DNA of 64,000 bases from Fodinibius sp052060035 (GTDB lineage Bacteria; Bacteroidota; Rhodothermia; Balneolales; Balneolaceae), in NCBI RefSeq assembly GCF_052060035.1, contig NZ_JBPOEA010000003.1, positions 1 to 64,000 of the forward strand, read 5' to 3'. A model generated the notes under the pieces. It saw only the letters and a program-made list of their open reading frames with translations, was not told the origin of the DNA and searched no databases. Shown piece by piece: positions 53,639 to 63,891 of the stretch (position 1 is its first letter; each line of letters begins with the position of its first letter). A program made the translations under genes and the position numbers.

Positions 53639-53670
53639 ACTTTGGGCAATCGCATTTCCAAAATATCTTC
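53639..53670 (+). promoter_or_regulatory. Possible promoter of the beta-lactamase-fold gene
   Basis: TTTG near 53641, a 19-base spacer and TATCTTCT resemble the -33/-7 pattern, with two changes in the -7 part. Confidence 0.25.
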
Positions 53671-53712
53671 TGTATTATCATTTAAACGATATCAACAAAA
53701 AGCCATTTTACA

Positions 53713-54873
53713 ATGCATCAATGTAAGCCCCTTGCTCTGCTATTAGCATTTCTACTGTGTTCCACTACCGTTATTGCTCAAACTGCTGATACCTACTTCC
53801 CTTCTCGCTTTCACTGGGAAACAAAATCACCGGAAGAAGTGGGAATGAATTCTGCTGATATTAAAGCAGCTATCGAATATGCTAAAGCAAATGAATCCAC
53901 TAACCCCAAGGATCTCAATATCCACTTAAACACCCGAAATAATGAACCTTATAATAATATTATTGGTCCTGTAAAAGAACGCGGAGAGATGACGGGCATA
54001 ATCATCAAAGACGGCTACCTTATTAAAGAATGGGGTAATCCGCGTCGTGTGGATATGACTTTCAGCATCACCAAAAGTTTTCTTTCTACCGTAGTTGGAG
54101 TAGCATGGGATAAAGGTATGATCGAGAATATTGATGATCGTGTCCAGAAATATTCTCCGGTTGAGCATTTTAATTCAGAGCATAATTCAAAAATAACATG
54201 GAATCATCTTTTGAGACAAACAAGTGATTGGGAGGGAGAGCTTTTTGGCAAACCCGACTGGGCCGACCGGCCTGAAAAAGAGTTGACTGAAAACGTGATA
54301 AATCGAAAAAGAAACGAACCCGGTTCCAAATGGAAGTATAACGACGTTCGGGTAAACCTCTTAGCTTTGGCAGCTTTAAAAGTATGGCGAAATCCCTTGC
54401 CCGCAGTACTGCGAAAACATGTTATGGATCCGATTGGTGCTTCCAATACCTGGCGCTGGTATGGCTATAAAAATTCATGGGTAAATATTGACGGCATCAA
54501 AATGCAATCGGTCAGTGGTGGCGGACACTGGGGCGGCGGCATGTGGCTCAATGCCTATGACCAAGCTAAATTTGGTTATTTGTTCCTAAGAAATGGTAAT
54601 TGGGATGGCAACCAAGTTATTTCTGAAGAATGGATTGATAAAGCTCGCATCCCCACCAAAGCGAACAATGGTTACGGGTTTATGAACTTTTTTCTGAATT
54701 ATGATCAAAAACGACTATCCAATGCACCTAAAGAAGCCTATGTATTTCTCGGATCCGGTATCAATATGATTTATATCGATCAGGAGAATGACCTTGTAAT
54801 TGTTGGCCGTTGGATTTCCGATTACGACGCTATGGACGGTTTCGTGAAAAGAGTGATTGAAGCAATTGAATAA
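53713..54873 (+). CDS. Beta-lactamase-fold serine hydrolase (class C-like)
   Basis: A 386-residue exported protein with signal peptide ending VIAQ. The catalytic S-x-x-K is S118-I-T-K121 (FSITKSFLS). A Y-N-D replaces the usual Y-x-N (KYNDVR, about 216-221), and a glycine-rich GGGHWGGGMW stands for the K-T-G strand. Such proteins are peptidases, esterases or D-aminopeptidase-like; a true lactamase is not indicated. Probably periplasmic. Faces the E1 gene across 60 bases. Confidence 0.82.
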   Translation: MHQCKPLALLLAFLLCSTTVIAQTADTYFPSRFHWETKSPEEVGMNSADIKAAIEYAKANESTNPKDLNIHLNTRNNEPYNNIIGPVKERGEMTGIIIKDGYLIKEWGNPRRVDMTFSITKSFLSTVVGVAWDKGMIENIDDRVQKYSPVEHFNSEHNSKITWNHLLRQTSDWEGELFGKPDWADRPEKELTENVINRKRNEPGSKWKYNDVRVNLLALAALKVWRNPLPAVLRKHVMDPIGASNTWRWYGYKNSWVNIDGIKMQSVSGGGHWGGGMWLNAYDQAKFGYLFLRNGNWDGNQVISEEWIDKARIPTKANNGYGFMNFFLNYDQKRLSNAPKEAYVFLGSGINMIYIDQENDLVIVGRWISDYDAMDGFVKRVIEAIE

Positions 54874-54933
54874 TTATCCTTAAAAAAAATGCCAATCCCT
54901 CATCCCTTTGCTAAGAGTTAGGCTATAATAAAT

Positions 54934-57375
54934 TTATTCATAAATCGGAGGATATTTCACGGGATTGGCCTCACTCATCAACGCATAAACGGCCTCAAAG
55001 ATATCTTCGTCGTTGGGCTTGGAGAAGTAATCCCCATCAGAACCATACGCGGCCCGATGTTCTTTGGCCGTCAGACACTGCGGTTCAGAATCCAGATAGT
55101 AATATCCTTTTTGATCCTGAATTACCTTATTCATCATAAAGGCTGAAGCACCACCGGGAACATCTTCATCCACAAATAAAATACGGTTTGTTTTCTTAAG
55201 GGATTCTACGATATCGTGATTACGATCAAACGGAAGTAGCGTCCGTACGTCAATTAATTCAGCCGATATGCCTACTTCTTCCAATTCCGGTAATACGGCT
55301 TCGCATATATTACAAGTTGATCCGTACGAAACAATCGTGATGTCCGTGCCTTCAGATACCACATTCGGAATACCCAATGGCACCGTAAATTCGCCTAAGT
55401 TTTCAGGCAAATCTTCTTTCAACCGGTATGCATTGAGCGGCTCTATAACTAACGCCGGATCATCACCCCGAAGCAGAGTGTTATAGATTCCCGCTGCATC
55501 CGTAAGGTTTCGAGGAACACATACATGTACACCTCTAATACCATTAATAATCATGCCCATGGGTGAGCCGGTATGCCATATTCCCTCCAGGCGATGACCG
55601 CGCGTTCGCACAATCAGCGGGGCTTTTTGTCCGCCCATACTGCGATAACGTACAGTCGCAAGATCATCACTTAATCCTTGGAAACAGTAGAGCAGGTAAT
55701 CCAAGTACTGTATCTCGGCAATGGGTCGAAGCCCTCGCAGGGCCATTCCAATGCCTTGTCCCAGAATAGTAGCTTCACGAATACCGGTATCACTGACACG
55801 GAGCTCTCCGTATTTATCCTGCATATTTTCGAGCCCTTTATTTACATCACCCAACTTTCCGGTATCCTCACCAAAAACTAACGTCTCCGGATACTTCTCA
55901 AATAGCTTGTCAAAATTGTCGCGCAGTACCACGCGCCCGTCTACACTTTTTGGATCATCGCTATATGCCGGAGGCTCTTCCTGCACATTTAACGGGGACT
56001 GTTCCCCTTCGCTATACAGATGACTGTCATATCTCTGACTGTTGGCTTCCTTACTGTCCTCAAGCCAATTCTGAAGCTTCGCTCGAGTTGAAAGTTTTTC
56101 ATTCCTCGTTATCCGAAGTGCTTTACGTGCGCCTGATACAATATACTTACGCAACGGTACCAACGGCGCCTTCATATCATTAATGACCGCTTGAAGCTCA
56201 TCAGAGTTACTGCTTTCTGCAGCTACATCTTCTACCAGCTTAACAACTGTGTTCAGTTCTTCTTTCAGTTCTGATTTAAAGGACTTCCACGCAGCTTTCT
56301 GGGCTTCTTTAACTTCTTCCTCTGCTTCTTCCTCAACCGTTTCAATTTCATCCTCTGAAGCAATACCCTCTTCGATTAACCAACTTCGGGTTTTATTGAG
56401 ACAGCAATACTCTTCCTCCCACTTCAGACGTTCGTCAGATTTATACCGCTCGTGCGATCCGGAAGTCGAATGCCCCTGTGGTTGTGTTACCTCCGTAACA
56501 TGCACCAGCACAGGCACGTGTTCTTCTCGCGCTATTTGGGCGGCTTTTTCATAGGTATCCATCAGGGCGGGATAATCCCAAGCATTGACTTTCAAAATCT
56601 CGATACCCTCCTGCTCGTCCGTACGTTGGAACCCTTTTAGAACTTCAGAAATACTCTCTTTTGTAGTCTGATACTTCCTTGGCACCGAAATACCGTAGCC
56701 ATCATCCCAAACCGACATCACCATAGGCACCTGTAATACTCCCGCCGCATTGATGGTCTCCCAAAAAACTCCCTCAGATGTACTGGCATCACCAATGGTG
56801 CCCCATGCAACTTCATTACCATCTTCGGAAAATTTTTGGAAATGCTCCTCATCCAAAAGCGATTCGTGATTGCGATAGACTTTTGAAGCTTCCGCCAACC
56901 CCAGCAAACGCGACATCTGCCCTGCTGTAGGAGAAATATCAGGAGAGGTATTTTTCATTGACGTCAGGTCTTTCCAACTGCCATCATCATGAAGACTACG
57001 CGTGCTAAAATGCGCATTCATTTGACGTCCCCCGGAATGAGGCTCCTCCTCAACATTCGCGTGGGCATAGAGCTGGGCAAAAAACTGCTGTACCGTAACC
57101 TGACCAATAGCCATCATAAAAGTTTGATCACGATAGTAACCGGCACGGAAATCTCCCTCCTTAAAATATTTAGCCATTGCAATCTGTGGCATCTCTTTAC
57201 CGTCACCAAAAATTCCAAATTTGGCTTTCCCGGTCAGGGTTTCTTTGCGCCCAAGATATGATACCTCCCTACTTTTGAAGGCTAACTTATAATCGTACAG
57301 AATCTCTTGCTTCTGCTCTTGGGTGTAAGAATTATCTGACGATTTTTTCTCTTTTTCAGTCTTTGTAGGTGCCAT
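54934..57375 (-). CDS. Branched-chain 2-oxoacid dehydrogenase E1, fused alpha-beta
   Basis: An 813-residue fusion of E1-alpha (about 1-370) and E1-beta (about 480-813) of the 2-oxoisovalerate dehydrogenase type. The thiamine diphosphate motif is GDASTSEGVFWE (from about 195) in the first half, and the beta half begins VFGEDTGKLGD, ending with the VPGGASAFMMNKV block. It decarboxylates branched-chain 2-oxo acids and starts acyl transfer to a lipoyl E2, giving branched acyl-CoA primers for iso/anteiso fatty acids. E2 and E3 genes are not in the window. A 67-base gap separates it from fumC, upstream on the same strand. Specificity against pyruvate is inferred from the fusion type. Confidence 0.88.
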   Translation of the reverse strand: MAPTKTEKEKKSSDNSYTQEQKQEILYDYKLAFKSREVSYLGRKETLTGKAKFGIFGDGKEMPQIAMAKYFKEGDFRAGYYRDQTFMMAIGQVTVQQFFAQLYAHANVEEEPHSGGRQMNAHFSTRSLHDDGSWKDLTSMKNTSPDISPTAGQMSRLLGLAEASKVYRNHESLLDEEHFQKFSEDGNEVAWGTIGDASTSEGVFWETINAAGVLQVPMVMSVWDDGYGISVPRKYQTTKESISEVLKGFQRTDEQEGIEILKVNAWDYPALMDTYEKAAQIAREEHVPVLVHVTEVTQPQGHSTSGSHERYKSDERLKWEEEYCCLNKTRSWLIEEGIASEDEIETVEEEAEEEVKEAQKAAWKSFKSELKEELNTVVKLVEDVAAESSNSDELQAVINDMKAPLVPLRKYIVSGARKALRITRNEKLSTRAKLQNWLEDSKEANSQRYDSHLYSEGEQSPLNVQEEPPAYSDDPKSVDGRVVLRDNFDKLFEKYPETLVFGEDTGKLGDVNKGLENMQDKYGELRVSDTGIREATILGQGIGMALRGLRPIAEIQYLDYLLYCFQGLSDDLATVRYRSMGGQKAPLIVRTRGHRLEGIWHTGSPMGMIINGIRGVHVCVPRNLTDAAGIYNTLLRGDDPALVIEPLNAYRLKEDLPENLGEFTVPLGIPNVVSEGTDITIVSYGSTCNICEAVLPELEEVGISAELIDVRTLLPFDRNHDIVESLKKTNRILFVDEDVPGGASAFMMNKVIQDQKGYYYLDSEPQCLTAKEHRAAYGSDGDYFSKPNDEDIFEAVYALMSEANPVKYPPIYE

Positions 57376-57442
57376 AGTATCCGTTTTCAGTTAAAACTTT
57401 GCAGCAGTATAAATTATTATCAGATAGCCCTTCTTTATAAGC

Positions 57443-58837
57443 CTACTCCATAAAACCGCCTTTTGTCATTTTAATGGGATCCAACGCCTGATCCAGCTCC
57501 TTATCGCTCAAGTCGGTCATTTCACGCGCAACTTCCTTAACAGGACGACTTTCTGCAAATGCTTTCTTTGCAATTTTTGCCGCTTGGTCATATCCGATCA
57601 ACGGATTTAAGGCCGTAACTAACACCGGATTGCGACCAACCATATCGGCCACACGTTCCTTGTTCACATCTAAACGAGACACAGAACGATCGGCCAAGTT
57701 TTGCACAGCATTTCCTAAAATATTGATTGATTCTAATAAATTATGAGCAACAACCGGCAGCATAACGTTCAGCTCAAAGTTGCCGGACTGTCCGGCTACC
57801 GTAATGGCAGAATCGTTGCCGATTACCTGGGCGCATACCATCGTGATAGATTCTTCAATCACAGGATTTATCTTACCGGGCATAATTGATGATCCAGGCT
57901 GCAGCGCTTCAAGTTTAATTTCACCTATTCCACTATTTGGTCCGGAATTCATCCAGCGCAAGTCGTTTCCGATCTTCATCAAGCCCGTTGCAATAGTTTT
58001 AAGCTGACTGCTCAATTCAACAGGAGCATCAACGGTTGCCTGAGCTTCAAAATGATTTTGGGCCTCACTTAGTTCAGCACCCGTTTCTTCAGACAACGCT
58101 TCAGCCATCTTAGCACCAAACTCGGGATTTGTATTCAATCCTGTGCCCACTGCAGTGCCACCCTGTGGAAGCTCCGTAACGCGATCTAATGCCGACTCTA
58201 ACCGCTCAACGCCAAGTTCCAGCTGACGTGCATATCCGTCAAATTCTTGCTTAATCGTTACCGGCATTGCATCCATAAGATGAGTACGACCGGTTTTTAC
58301 AACCTCAGCAAACTCTTCGCCCTTTTCTTTAAATGCATCTTGTAGCTGCTCAAGAGCGGGAATTAAATTATTTTTTACTGCTAATATTGCAGCAACACGA
58401 ATTGAGGTAGGAATAACATCATTTGAGCTCTGCCCATAATTCACATGGTCATTGGGATGAATTTTGGTATCAACATCATCTCCCTTAAGCTCATTGGCTC
58501 GTTTAGCAATAATTTCGTTGGCATTCATATTTGTTGATGTACCCGATCCTGTTTGGAAAATATCGATGGGGAAATCATCATCAAATTTACCATCTGCTAC
58601 CTCTGTTGCCGCCTTTTGAATGGCTTCAGCAACTCCTTCTTCAAGTTCACCCAAATCTGCATTTACTTTTGCAGCATTTTTCTTAACCAATCCAAGTGCT
58701 TCAATAAATCCACGGCTAAACCTAATACCGCTTACTGGAAAGTTATCAACAGCTCGTTGCGTTTGTGCACCGTAGTAAGCATCACTTGGCACTTTAACTT
58801 CTCCCATGGAATCGGTTTCAATACGATAATTACTCAT
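57443..58837 (-). CDS. fumC: Fumarate hydratase class II
   Basis: A 464-residue cytosolic enzyme of the TCA cycle, interconverting fumarate and malate; iron-free. The signature GSSIMPGKINP is near residue 317, with TGSGTSTNMNANE (about 96) and GRTHLMDAMP (about 183) contributing to the active site. Matches E. coli FumC (467). A -7 element TACCTTTG lies about 65 bases upstream. Confidence 0.97.
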   Translation of the reverse strand: MSNYRIETDSMGEVKVPSDAYYGAQTQRAVDNFPVSGIRFSRGFIEALGLVKKNAAKVNADLGELEEGVAEAIQKAATEVADGKFDDDFPIDIFQTGSGTSTNMNANEIIAKRANELKGDDVDTKIHPNDHVNYGQSSNDVIPTSIRVAAILAVKNNLIPALEQLQDAFKEKGEEFAEVVKTGRTHLMDAMPVTIKQEFDGYARQLELGVERLESALDRVTELPQGGTAVGTGLNTNPEFGAKMAEALSEETGAELSEAQNHFEAQATVDAPVELSSQLKTIATGLMKIGNDLRWMNSGPNSGIGEIKLEALQPGSSIMPGKINPVIEESITMVCAQVIGNDSAITVAGQSGNFELNVMLPVVAHNLLESINILGNAVQNLADRSVSRLDVNKERVADMVGRNPVLVTALNPLIGYDQAAKIAKKAFAESRPVKEVAREMTDLSDKELDQALDPIKMTKGGFME

Positions 58838-58902
58838 AATACTCGATTTTTTAGTCAGAAATTCTTTTCAATGCTGCAGAAAGTACGTTCTGCACAAGCA
58901 TT

Positions 58903-58910
58903 CAAAGGTA
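58903..58910 (-). promoter_or_regulatory. Bacteroidota-type -7 element before fumC
   Basis: On the minus strand TACCTTTG fits TAnnTTTG, 66 bases ahead of the fumC start. No TTG at -33. Confidence 0.4.
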
Positions 58911-59005
58911 GGAAATTTTTCGGAGATTTCGGAGTCTGGGAGAGCAGTAAAATTGGCTTCGAATCAGATCATTCAAGAACCACATAACGTAAACTGAATG
59001 TGTCG

Positions 59006-60139
59006 CTACAAATCCTTTTGATACATACGATAGGTTTTTTCAATGCTCGCACCTAATTTTTCAGCAACTCGAATCATATTTTTATTGGTTTCCAAAACCC
59101 AGCTTAATTCAGATGAATTATAACCGACCTCTCTACCATTAATAATTGCCTCTTTATGAAGCAATGCATCAATGCCCTTGCCCTGGTATTCTGGAATAAC
59201 TCCCATTAAAGCAGTACGAATTTGGTCGATATTTCGACGGTGCCAAAGCAGTTTAAAAATGCCGGTCGGAAACAGTGTCCCATCAGTATATTTTAACGCT
59301 TGATTTAAATCAGGCAAGGCAATTGAAAAAGCCACAGGCTCCCCATCTACCTCGGCAATATGAGCAACTTTGGGATCCAGTATAAGTTTCAGGTCATTGG
59401 CCAGTTCTTGTAACTCTTCTTTTGAAAGCGGGATAAACCCCCAATTTTTTGACCAAGCCTGATTAAATATATTTTGGACAATCTCTACTTCCTGATCAAG
59501 GTTCTTCGTATCGATTTCGCGAATCTTAAGCTTAGGCAAGCGACGACGAACAATCTCCTCAGCCCGATAAATCCGATCCAGTGTAACCGTAGCCTGCGTT
59601 ACTCGAAAGGCATACAAATCCATCTCTTTCTTTAGACCGGCATTGGTAATCAGGTCATCATAGTAAGGCTTGTGATACGGCATCATGATACTGGGCTCGT
59701 ACTCAAAACCGTCCACTAAAATACCAATCTCATCCATCATACTGGGATTAGACGGTCCCAGCACATCCGTATGCCCACGTTGCTTTAACCAGTCACCGGC
59801 AACTTTAAACAAAAGATTAGTTACAGACTGATCATCAATACACTCAAAGAATCCGAAGAAACCGGTCTTATTATTATGATGCTCATTATAGCGCCGATCT
59901 TGAATTGCGGCTATCCTGCCACAAAGTTCACCATCCTGCTCGGCTAAAAACAAGGCGATATCACCATTCTCATAGAAAGGGTTGTTCTCCGTATCAATGA
60001 GCTTTTTCTGCTCCATTTTCAACGGAGGAATCCAGTTTTCATCTTCTGAGTAATGCTGATAAGGGAAGTCTATAAACTGTTTACGCTCTTTTTTGGTAGT
60101 GGCAAGCGTAATCCCATTTATGCGCTGAGTGGTTTTCAC
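59006..60139 (-). CDS. GNAT-fold N-acyltransferase, candidate ceramide synthase
   Basis: A 377-residue protein from a GTG start at 60139, three bases after the SPT stop, so it is translated with SPT. It has two GNAT-like halves: IAAIQDRRYNEHHNNKTGFFGFFE (about 76-99), GPSNPSMMDEIGILVDGFE, and a C-terminal MGVIPEYQGKGIDALL acetyl-CoA-type loop (about 313-328). This is a widespread Bacteroidota family, often annotated as hypothetical. Bacterial ceramide synthase of Caulobacter is reported as a GNAT-type enzyme, so N-acylation of the SPT product is a fair hypothesis; function is not proven. Confidence 0.72.
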   Translation of the reverse strand: MKTTQRINGITLATTKKERKQFIDFPYQHYSEDENWIPPLKMEQKKLIDTENNPFYENGDIALFLAEQDGELCGRIAAIQDRRYNEHHNNKTGFFGFFECIDDQSVTNLLFKVAGDWLKQRGHTDVLGPSNPSMMDEIGILVDGFEYEPSIMMPYHKPYYDDLITNAGLKKEMDLYAFRVTQATVTLDRIYRAEEIVRRRLPKLKIREIDTKNLDQEVEIVQNIFNQAWSKNWGFIPLSKEELQELANDLKLILDPKVAHIAEVDGEPVAFSIALPDLNQALKYTDGTLFPTGIFKLLWHRRNIDQIRTALMGVIPEYQGKGIDALLHKEAIINGREVGYNSSELSWVLETNKNMIRVAEKLGASIEKTYRMYQKDL

Positions 60140-60142
60140 AAC

Positions 60143-61396
60143 TTAATCCATTTCGAGCAGTGAGTGGCCGTTCTGATCAATAATACCTTGTTCAATTCCT
60201 ACTTTCCGGAAGGCTTCAAGAATGCGATCCAAATGGTCATCGGTGTGTGTGGCCATATAACTGGTACGGACAAGTGATTGGCCGCGTGGTACGCCTGGAG
60301 GCACTACCGCATTTACATAAACGCCAGCCTCAAAAAGTCCTTTCCAGAACTTGAAACAATCCATCATTTCACCGATCACCACTGGGATAATAGGAGTTTG
60401 ACTGCTCCATACATTAAAGCCCATGTCACGAAGCGATTCGCGCATGTAATTGGAAATTTCGGCCAGCCGTTCCAATCGCCAGGTTTCTTCTTTTAAGATT
60501 TCAAGTGCTTTAAGAACGGTTGCAACATTGGCAGGAGGCATTGAAGCACTGAAAATATGGGCCGGAGAATTATGGCGGATATATTCTATCACTTCATGAT
60601 CACCAACCAGGAATCCTCCAAGAGAAGCAAATGATTTTGAAAACGTCCCACTAATCAGGTCTACGTCATCCATCATGCCAAACGTAGATGCAGATCCCCG
60701 TCCGCCTTCACCGATAACCCCGATTGCATGGGCGTCATCGAGATATAGCCGCGCGCCGTGTTTCTTTTTCAAGCGTACAAGCTCAGGAACATTGGCGATT
60801 GTTCCTGACATTGAGAAAACACCGTCACTAACAATGATTTTCCCGGCATTTTCATCAGCACGATCCATCAGCATTTCCAGCTGCTCCATGTCATTGTGCT
60901 GAAACCGCATGGTCTTGGCGTTGGATACAAGCGTGCCGGTTACGATACAAGCGTGATTATCTTTGTCAGAAAAAATGACATCCTTGCGACCTGCAATCGT
61001 TTGTATCGCGCCTTCATTTGTTTGGTACCCTGTGCTAAATAACACACAGGAATCCTTACGCATAAAATCTGCTAATTTCTCTTCAAGCTCGATGTGCAAA
61101 TCAAGCGTCCCATTTAAATATCGGGATCCTGTACAACCTGTTCCATAAACTTTCAAAACTTCAGTAGCAGCCTCAATAACACGCGGATCGTTCGTCAATC
61201 CCAGGTAGTTATTGGAGCCGGCCATAATTACTTCTCGGCCATCGATTTGAACCGTTGTACCGTCAGTAGCTTGAAGGGGTTTAAAATAGGGATAAAGACC
61301 CTTTGATTTGATTTCCTCAGCTTTAGTAAAGTCGTAAGCCTTGGCAAAAATATCGTTTGGTTTTACATCTGATTTAGAATCAGCCATTCGTTCCAT
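60143..61396 (-). CDS. spt: Serine palmitoyltransferase-like alpha-oxoamine synthase
   Basis: A 417-residue PLP enzyme that condenses serine with an acyl-CoA (or acyl-ACP) to a 3-keto sphingoid base. PLP lysine K254 (GTFSKSFASLGGF), H148 and D220/H223 (YLDDAHAIG) match the family. Related KBL/AONS enzymes (threonine/biotin pathways) are possible, but the neighbour GNAT-fold acyltransferase and the extended N-terminus (residues 1-40) favour SPT. ATG at 61396, a second ATG nine bases in is possible. It has a full TTG-N20-TATATTTG promoter. Confidence 0.83.
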   Translation of the reverse strand: MERMADSKSDVKPNDIFAKAYDFTKAEEIKSKGLYPYFKPLQATDGTTVQIDGREVIMAGSNNYLGLTNDPRVIEAATEVLKVYGTGCTGSRYLNGTLDLHIELEEKLADFMRKDSCVLFSTGYQTNEGAIQTIAGRKDVIFSDKDNHACIVTGTLVSNAKTMRFQHNDMEQLEMLMDRADENAGKIIVSDGVFSMSGTIANVPELVRLKKKHGARLYLDDAHAIGVIGEGGRGSASTFGMMDDVDLISGTFSKSFASLGGFLVGDHEVIEYIRHNSPAHIFSASMPPANVATVLKALEILKEETWRLERLAEISNYMRESLRDMGFNVWSSQTPIIPVVIGEMMDCFKFWKGLFEAGVYVNAVVPPGVPRGQSLVRTSYMATHTDDHLDRILEAFRKVGIEQGIIDQNGHSLLEMD

Positions 61397-61427
61397 TTTT
61401 CGGCTTTTAAAAAAGTGCTTATCGTTG

Positions 61428-61459
61428 CAAATATACTTCCATATTAACCGTCAATCAAA
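61428..61459 (-). promoter_or_regulatory. Full Bacteroidota-type promoter of the SPT-acyltransferase operon
   Basis: On the minus strand TTTG (61459-61456), exactly 20 bases, then TATATTTG (61435-61428). The spacing equals that of the cyclase promoter. The transcript would start about 25 bases before the SPT ATG. Confidence 0.75.
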
Positions 61460-61476
61460 TTATCGATAAGATAATA

Positions 61477-62616
61477 TTAATTTTGGCGTGATGGGGCATA
61501 TCTGTTGATTATAGTTTGAAAAAAATCGATATACTGTTGTGCTACGTGCTTCCAGCTGAATTGCTCTTGCACATAACTACGCGTTTGCTTCGAAAATTGT
61601 TCCAAATTATTTGAAAGAATATCCTTTACTGTTTTGGCAAACTCGTTGGCATCGCGAGTAGGCACACGGTAACCGTTTTTGCCCTGCCTAATGACATCTT
61701 TGATCCCTTCCAGGTCAGCGGCTACAGCTGGCGTCCGTGCCATATTTGCTTCGAGTAAAACAATGCCAAATCCCTCCATATCCCCTTGTACCGGAACATT
61801 AGGCATCACAAATAAGTCGGCTGCAGCATACGCCTGTTCCAAAACTTCATCGGGTTGTCGTCCCAATAGAAAAATTCGATCCCTGCATTTTGATTGATCG
61901 ACCGCTTCGTCGATATTATCAAACTCCGGACCATCACCAATAGTTACATAAACAATATTATCATCAAGCTTGGGCATCACCTCGCGTATAAACCACTCGT
62001 GTCCTTTCCGTTTCACCTTTCTACCCACCGTAAGAAGCAGAAATTTATTATCCAGTGGAATACGAAAATTTTGCTGAAGTCGATTCCTCGATTCCTTTTT
62101 GTCAGGGAAATTGTTCAGCTTCTTAAAATCAAATCCGTTCGGCAATGCCACTCCTTTTTCGGGATCCATGCCCCGCTTGATACATTCTTTGCGTGTAGCC
62201 CGGGAAACAGAAATAACACCATCCAGATTTTTAAAAACCTTGGGGACAAACCACTGATAAATTTTAACCGGCAGCGTAACATCACGACCGTGATTAATGG
62301 TAATCATCGGCACCTCAACCTTATTCCTTATAAAGTAGGCCAAGCTTGCCGTAACCATAGATGAGAAAACAATTATATCGGCATTATATTCACGAACTTT
62401 ATGAGGCAGCTCAAACAAATTTCGAAAGAGGAAACCAGACGTTTGTAAAACTATTTTGCCTTCTTCAGAAACATTGATTGTTTCTGGAATAACTTCTACA
62501 TCGTCTTTACGTTTGAGCTCGTTGATCAACTGTTGACTTACCCGTTGCATGCCGCCGACATTTTCGAGGATCTCACCTTCCGGTGGATGGGTATGTGAGA
62601 CGTATAAAATTCGCAC
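61477..62616 (-). CDS. Glycosyltransferase family 4 protein
   Basis: A 379-residue GT-B fold retaining glycosyltransferase. It starts at GTG (62616, MRILYVSHTHPPEG). The C-terminal donor domain has VGRKVKRKGHEWFI, ADLFVMPNVP and the E-x7-E motif in EGFGIVLLEA near residue 284. Acceptor unknown; possibly lipid or cell-surface glycan. It lies 17 bases after the second GT4 gene and upstream of the SPT pair on the same strand. Confidence 0.87.
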   Translation of the reverse strand: MRILYVSHTHPPEGEILENVGGMQRVSQQLINELKRKDDVEVIPETINVSEEGKIVLQTSGFLFRNLFELPHKVREYNADIIVFSSMVTASLAYFIRNKVEVPMITINHGRDVTLPVKIYQWFVPKVFKNLDGVISVSRATRKECIKRGMDPEKGVALPNGFDFKKLNNFPDKKESRNRLQQNFRIPLDNKFLLLTVGRKVKRKGHEWFIREVMPKLDDNIVYVTIGDGPEFDNIDEAVDQSKCRDRIFLLGRQPDEVLEQAYAAADLFVMPNVPVQGDMEGFGIVLLEANMARTPAVAADLEGIKDVIRQGKNGYRVPTRDANEFAKTVKDILSNNLEQFSKQTRSYVQEQFSWKHVAQQYIDFFQTIINRYAPSRQN

Positions 62617-62633
62617 AATAACTGATTAAGTAG

Positions 62634-63788
62634 CTAAAATTTAAGTTCAGGTCGGGGTTCCTTCAAGGCTTCCCTGTAATTTTCCAACAACTTATTGTTT
62701 ACATTTTCCCAAGAATAAGCCAACGCTTTTTGCCGTGCCGCCTTACTCATTCGATCCCAAAGTTCTTCATCATTTGCAATATCGGCCACACATTCTGCAA
62801 ATCTCTGTGTATCTCTTGGAGGGGCTAAAAAACCGTTCACCCCTGACTCTACCAGTGATCGACTTCCAGTTGCATCAGCCACCACACACGGTAACCCGCT
62901 CGACATTGCTTCGAGCGTTACATTACCAAATGTTTCTGTTTCGGATGGAAATAGAAATATGTCACTGCTGGCATACGCTCTGCTCAACTCATCCCCTGTA
63001 ATAAAACCAGTAAAATGTGCTTCGGGCAACATGTGTTCGAGCTCTTTTTTAGCTGGCCCATCACCTACAATCATTGCTTTAATATTCGCATGATCTTGTT
63101 GCAAACGCTTGATCGTATCAACAAAGGTCTGGAGGTTTTTTTCCCAAACCAGTCGCGAAACAAAGGTCACGACCTTGTCGTCATCATCAAACCCAACTGA
63201 TCGCCGCCATTCCATATCCCTCAACTCGGGATTAAACTGATCCGTATTTACACCGCGAGCCCAAATGCGAATACCCTCATCGATACCCTCCTCATTCAGT
63301 TCATCAGCCATAGAGGGAGACGGCACGTAAATATGCTTACACTGGCTGTAAAACCAGCCGATATACTTCCATCCAAGTATCTCCAACATATCCAGATTAT
63401 AATACTTCAAATAGCTGGTAAAATGCGTGTGATATGAAGCTACAATTTGGATTTGATTGGCCTGAGCCCAGCGCATGGCTCGAAATCCTAGTACATCGGG
63501 AGTAGCTAAATGGATGAGCGTTGGTTCAAACTCTCGAAGTCGCCGCTGCGCTCTTTCGGGAAATCCAACCGTAATGCGATACTCCGATCGTCCTGGTACC
63601 GGAACCGATGGAACGGGGACAAATTCTCCTTCGTGGTCAATAGCCGGCTCATCAATGGTCGGGCCAAAAATAATTACCGGAATACCCTTTTCTTCCAAAA
63701 AACCAACTAATCTATTCAGGGTCAACGAAACACCATCCTGAATATGGTTATAATTCCCGGTAAAAATGGCGACTCTAAGTTCTTTCAT
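62634..63788 (-). CDS. Glycosyltransferase family 4 protein (MgtA-like, sugar-to-lipid)
   Basis: A 384-residue GT4 enzyme. Features: GNYNHIQDGVSLTLNRL near 12-28, SYHTHFTSYLKYY (about 116-128), VSRLVWEKNLQTFVD, and E-x7-E in ETETFGNVTLEAMSSGLP near residue 285. This pattern is close to glycolipid-forming enzymes such as mannosyl/glucosyl transferases acting on diacylglycerol or similar lipids. With the other GT4 and SPT pair it may glycosylate membrane lipids. A TATATTTG element on the minus strand at 63875-63882 may serve it. Confidence 0.85.
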   Translation of the reverse strand: MKELRVAIFTGNYNHIQDGVSLTLNRLVGFLEEKGIPVIIFGPTIDEPAIDHEGEFVPVPSVPVPGRSEYRITVGFPERAQRRLREFEPTLIHLATPDVLGFRAMRWAQANQIQIVASYHTHFTSYLKYYNLDMLEILGWKYIGWFYSQCKHIYVPSPSMADELNEEGIDEGIRIWARGVNTDQFNPELRDMEWRRSVGFDDDDKVVTFVSRLVWEKNLQTFVDTIKRLQQDHANIKAMIVGDGPAKKELEHMLPEAHFTGFITGDELSRAYASSDIFLFPSETETFGNVTLEAMSSGLPCVVADATGSRSLVESGVNGFLAPPRDTQRFAECVADIANDEELWDRMSKAARQKALAYSWENVNNKLLENYREALKEPRPELKF

Positions 63789-63874
63789 AAATTTTCCAAT
63801 ACATCTTTGATATTTGTATCTTTACAACTCTTTAAACTTGAGATGTTTTGACGATCACAGTTTAATATAGCCCC

Positions 63875-63882
63875 CAAATATA
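63875..63882 (-). promoter_or_regulatory. Possible -7 element of the glycosyltransferase operon
   Basis: TATATTTG on the minus strand, 87 bases before the GT4 start, with no TTG at -33. Confidence 0.3.
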
Positions 63883-63891
63883 CAAAATTTG

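Noticed and set aside
53713..54873. A true beta-lactamase giving antibiotic resistance
   Set aside because: The Y-x-N and K-T-G motifs are altered, which fits the broad serine-hydrolase group better.
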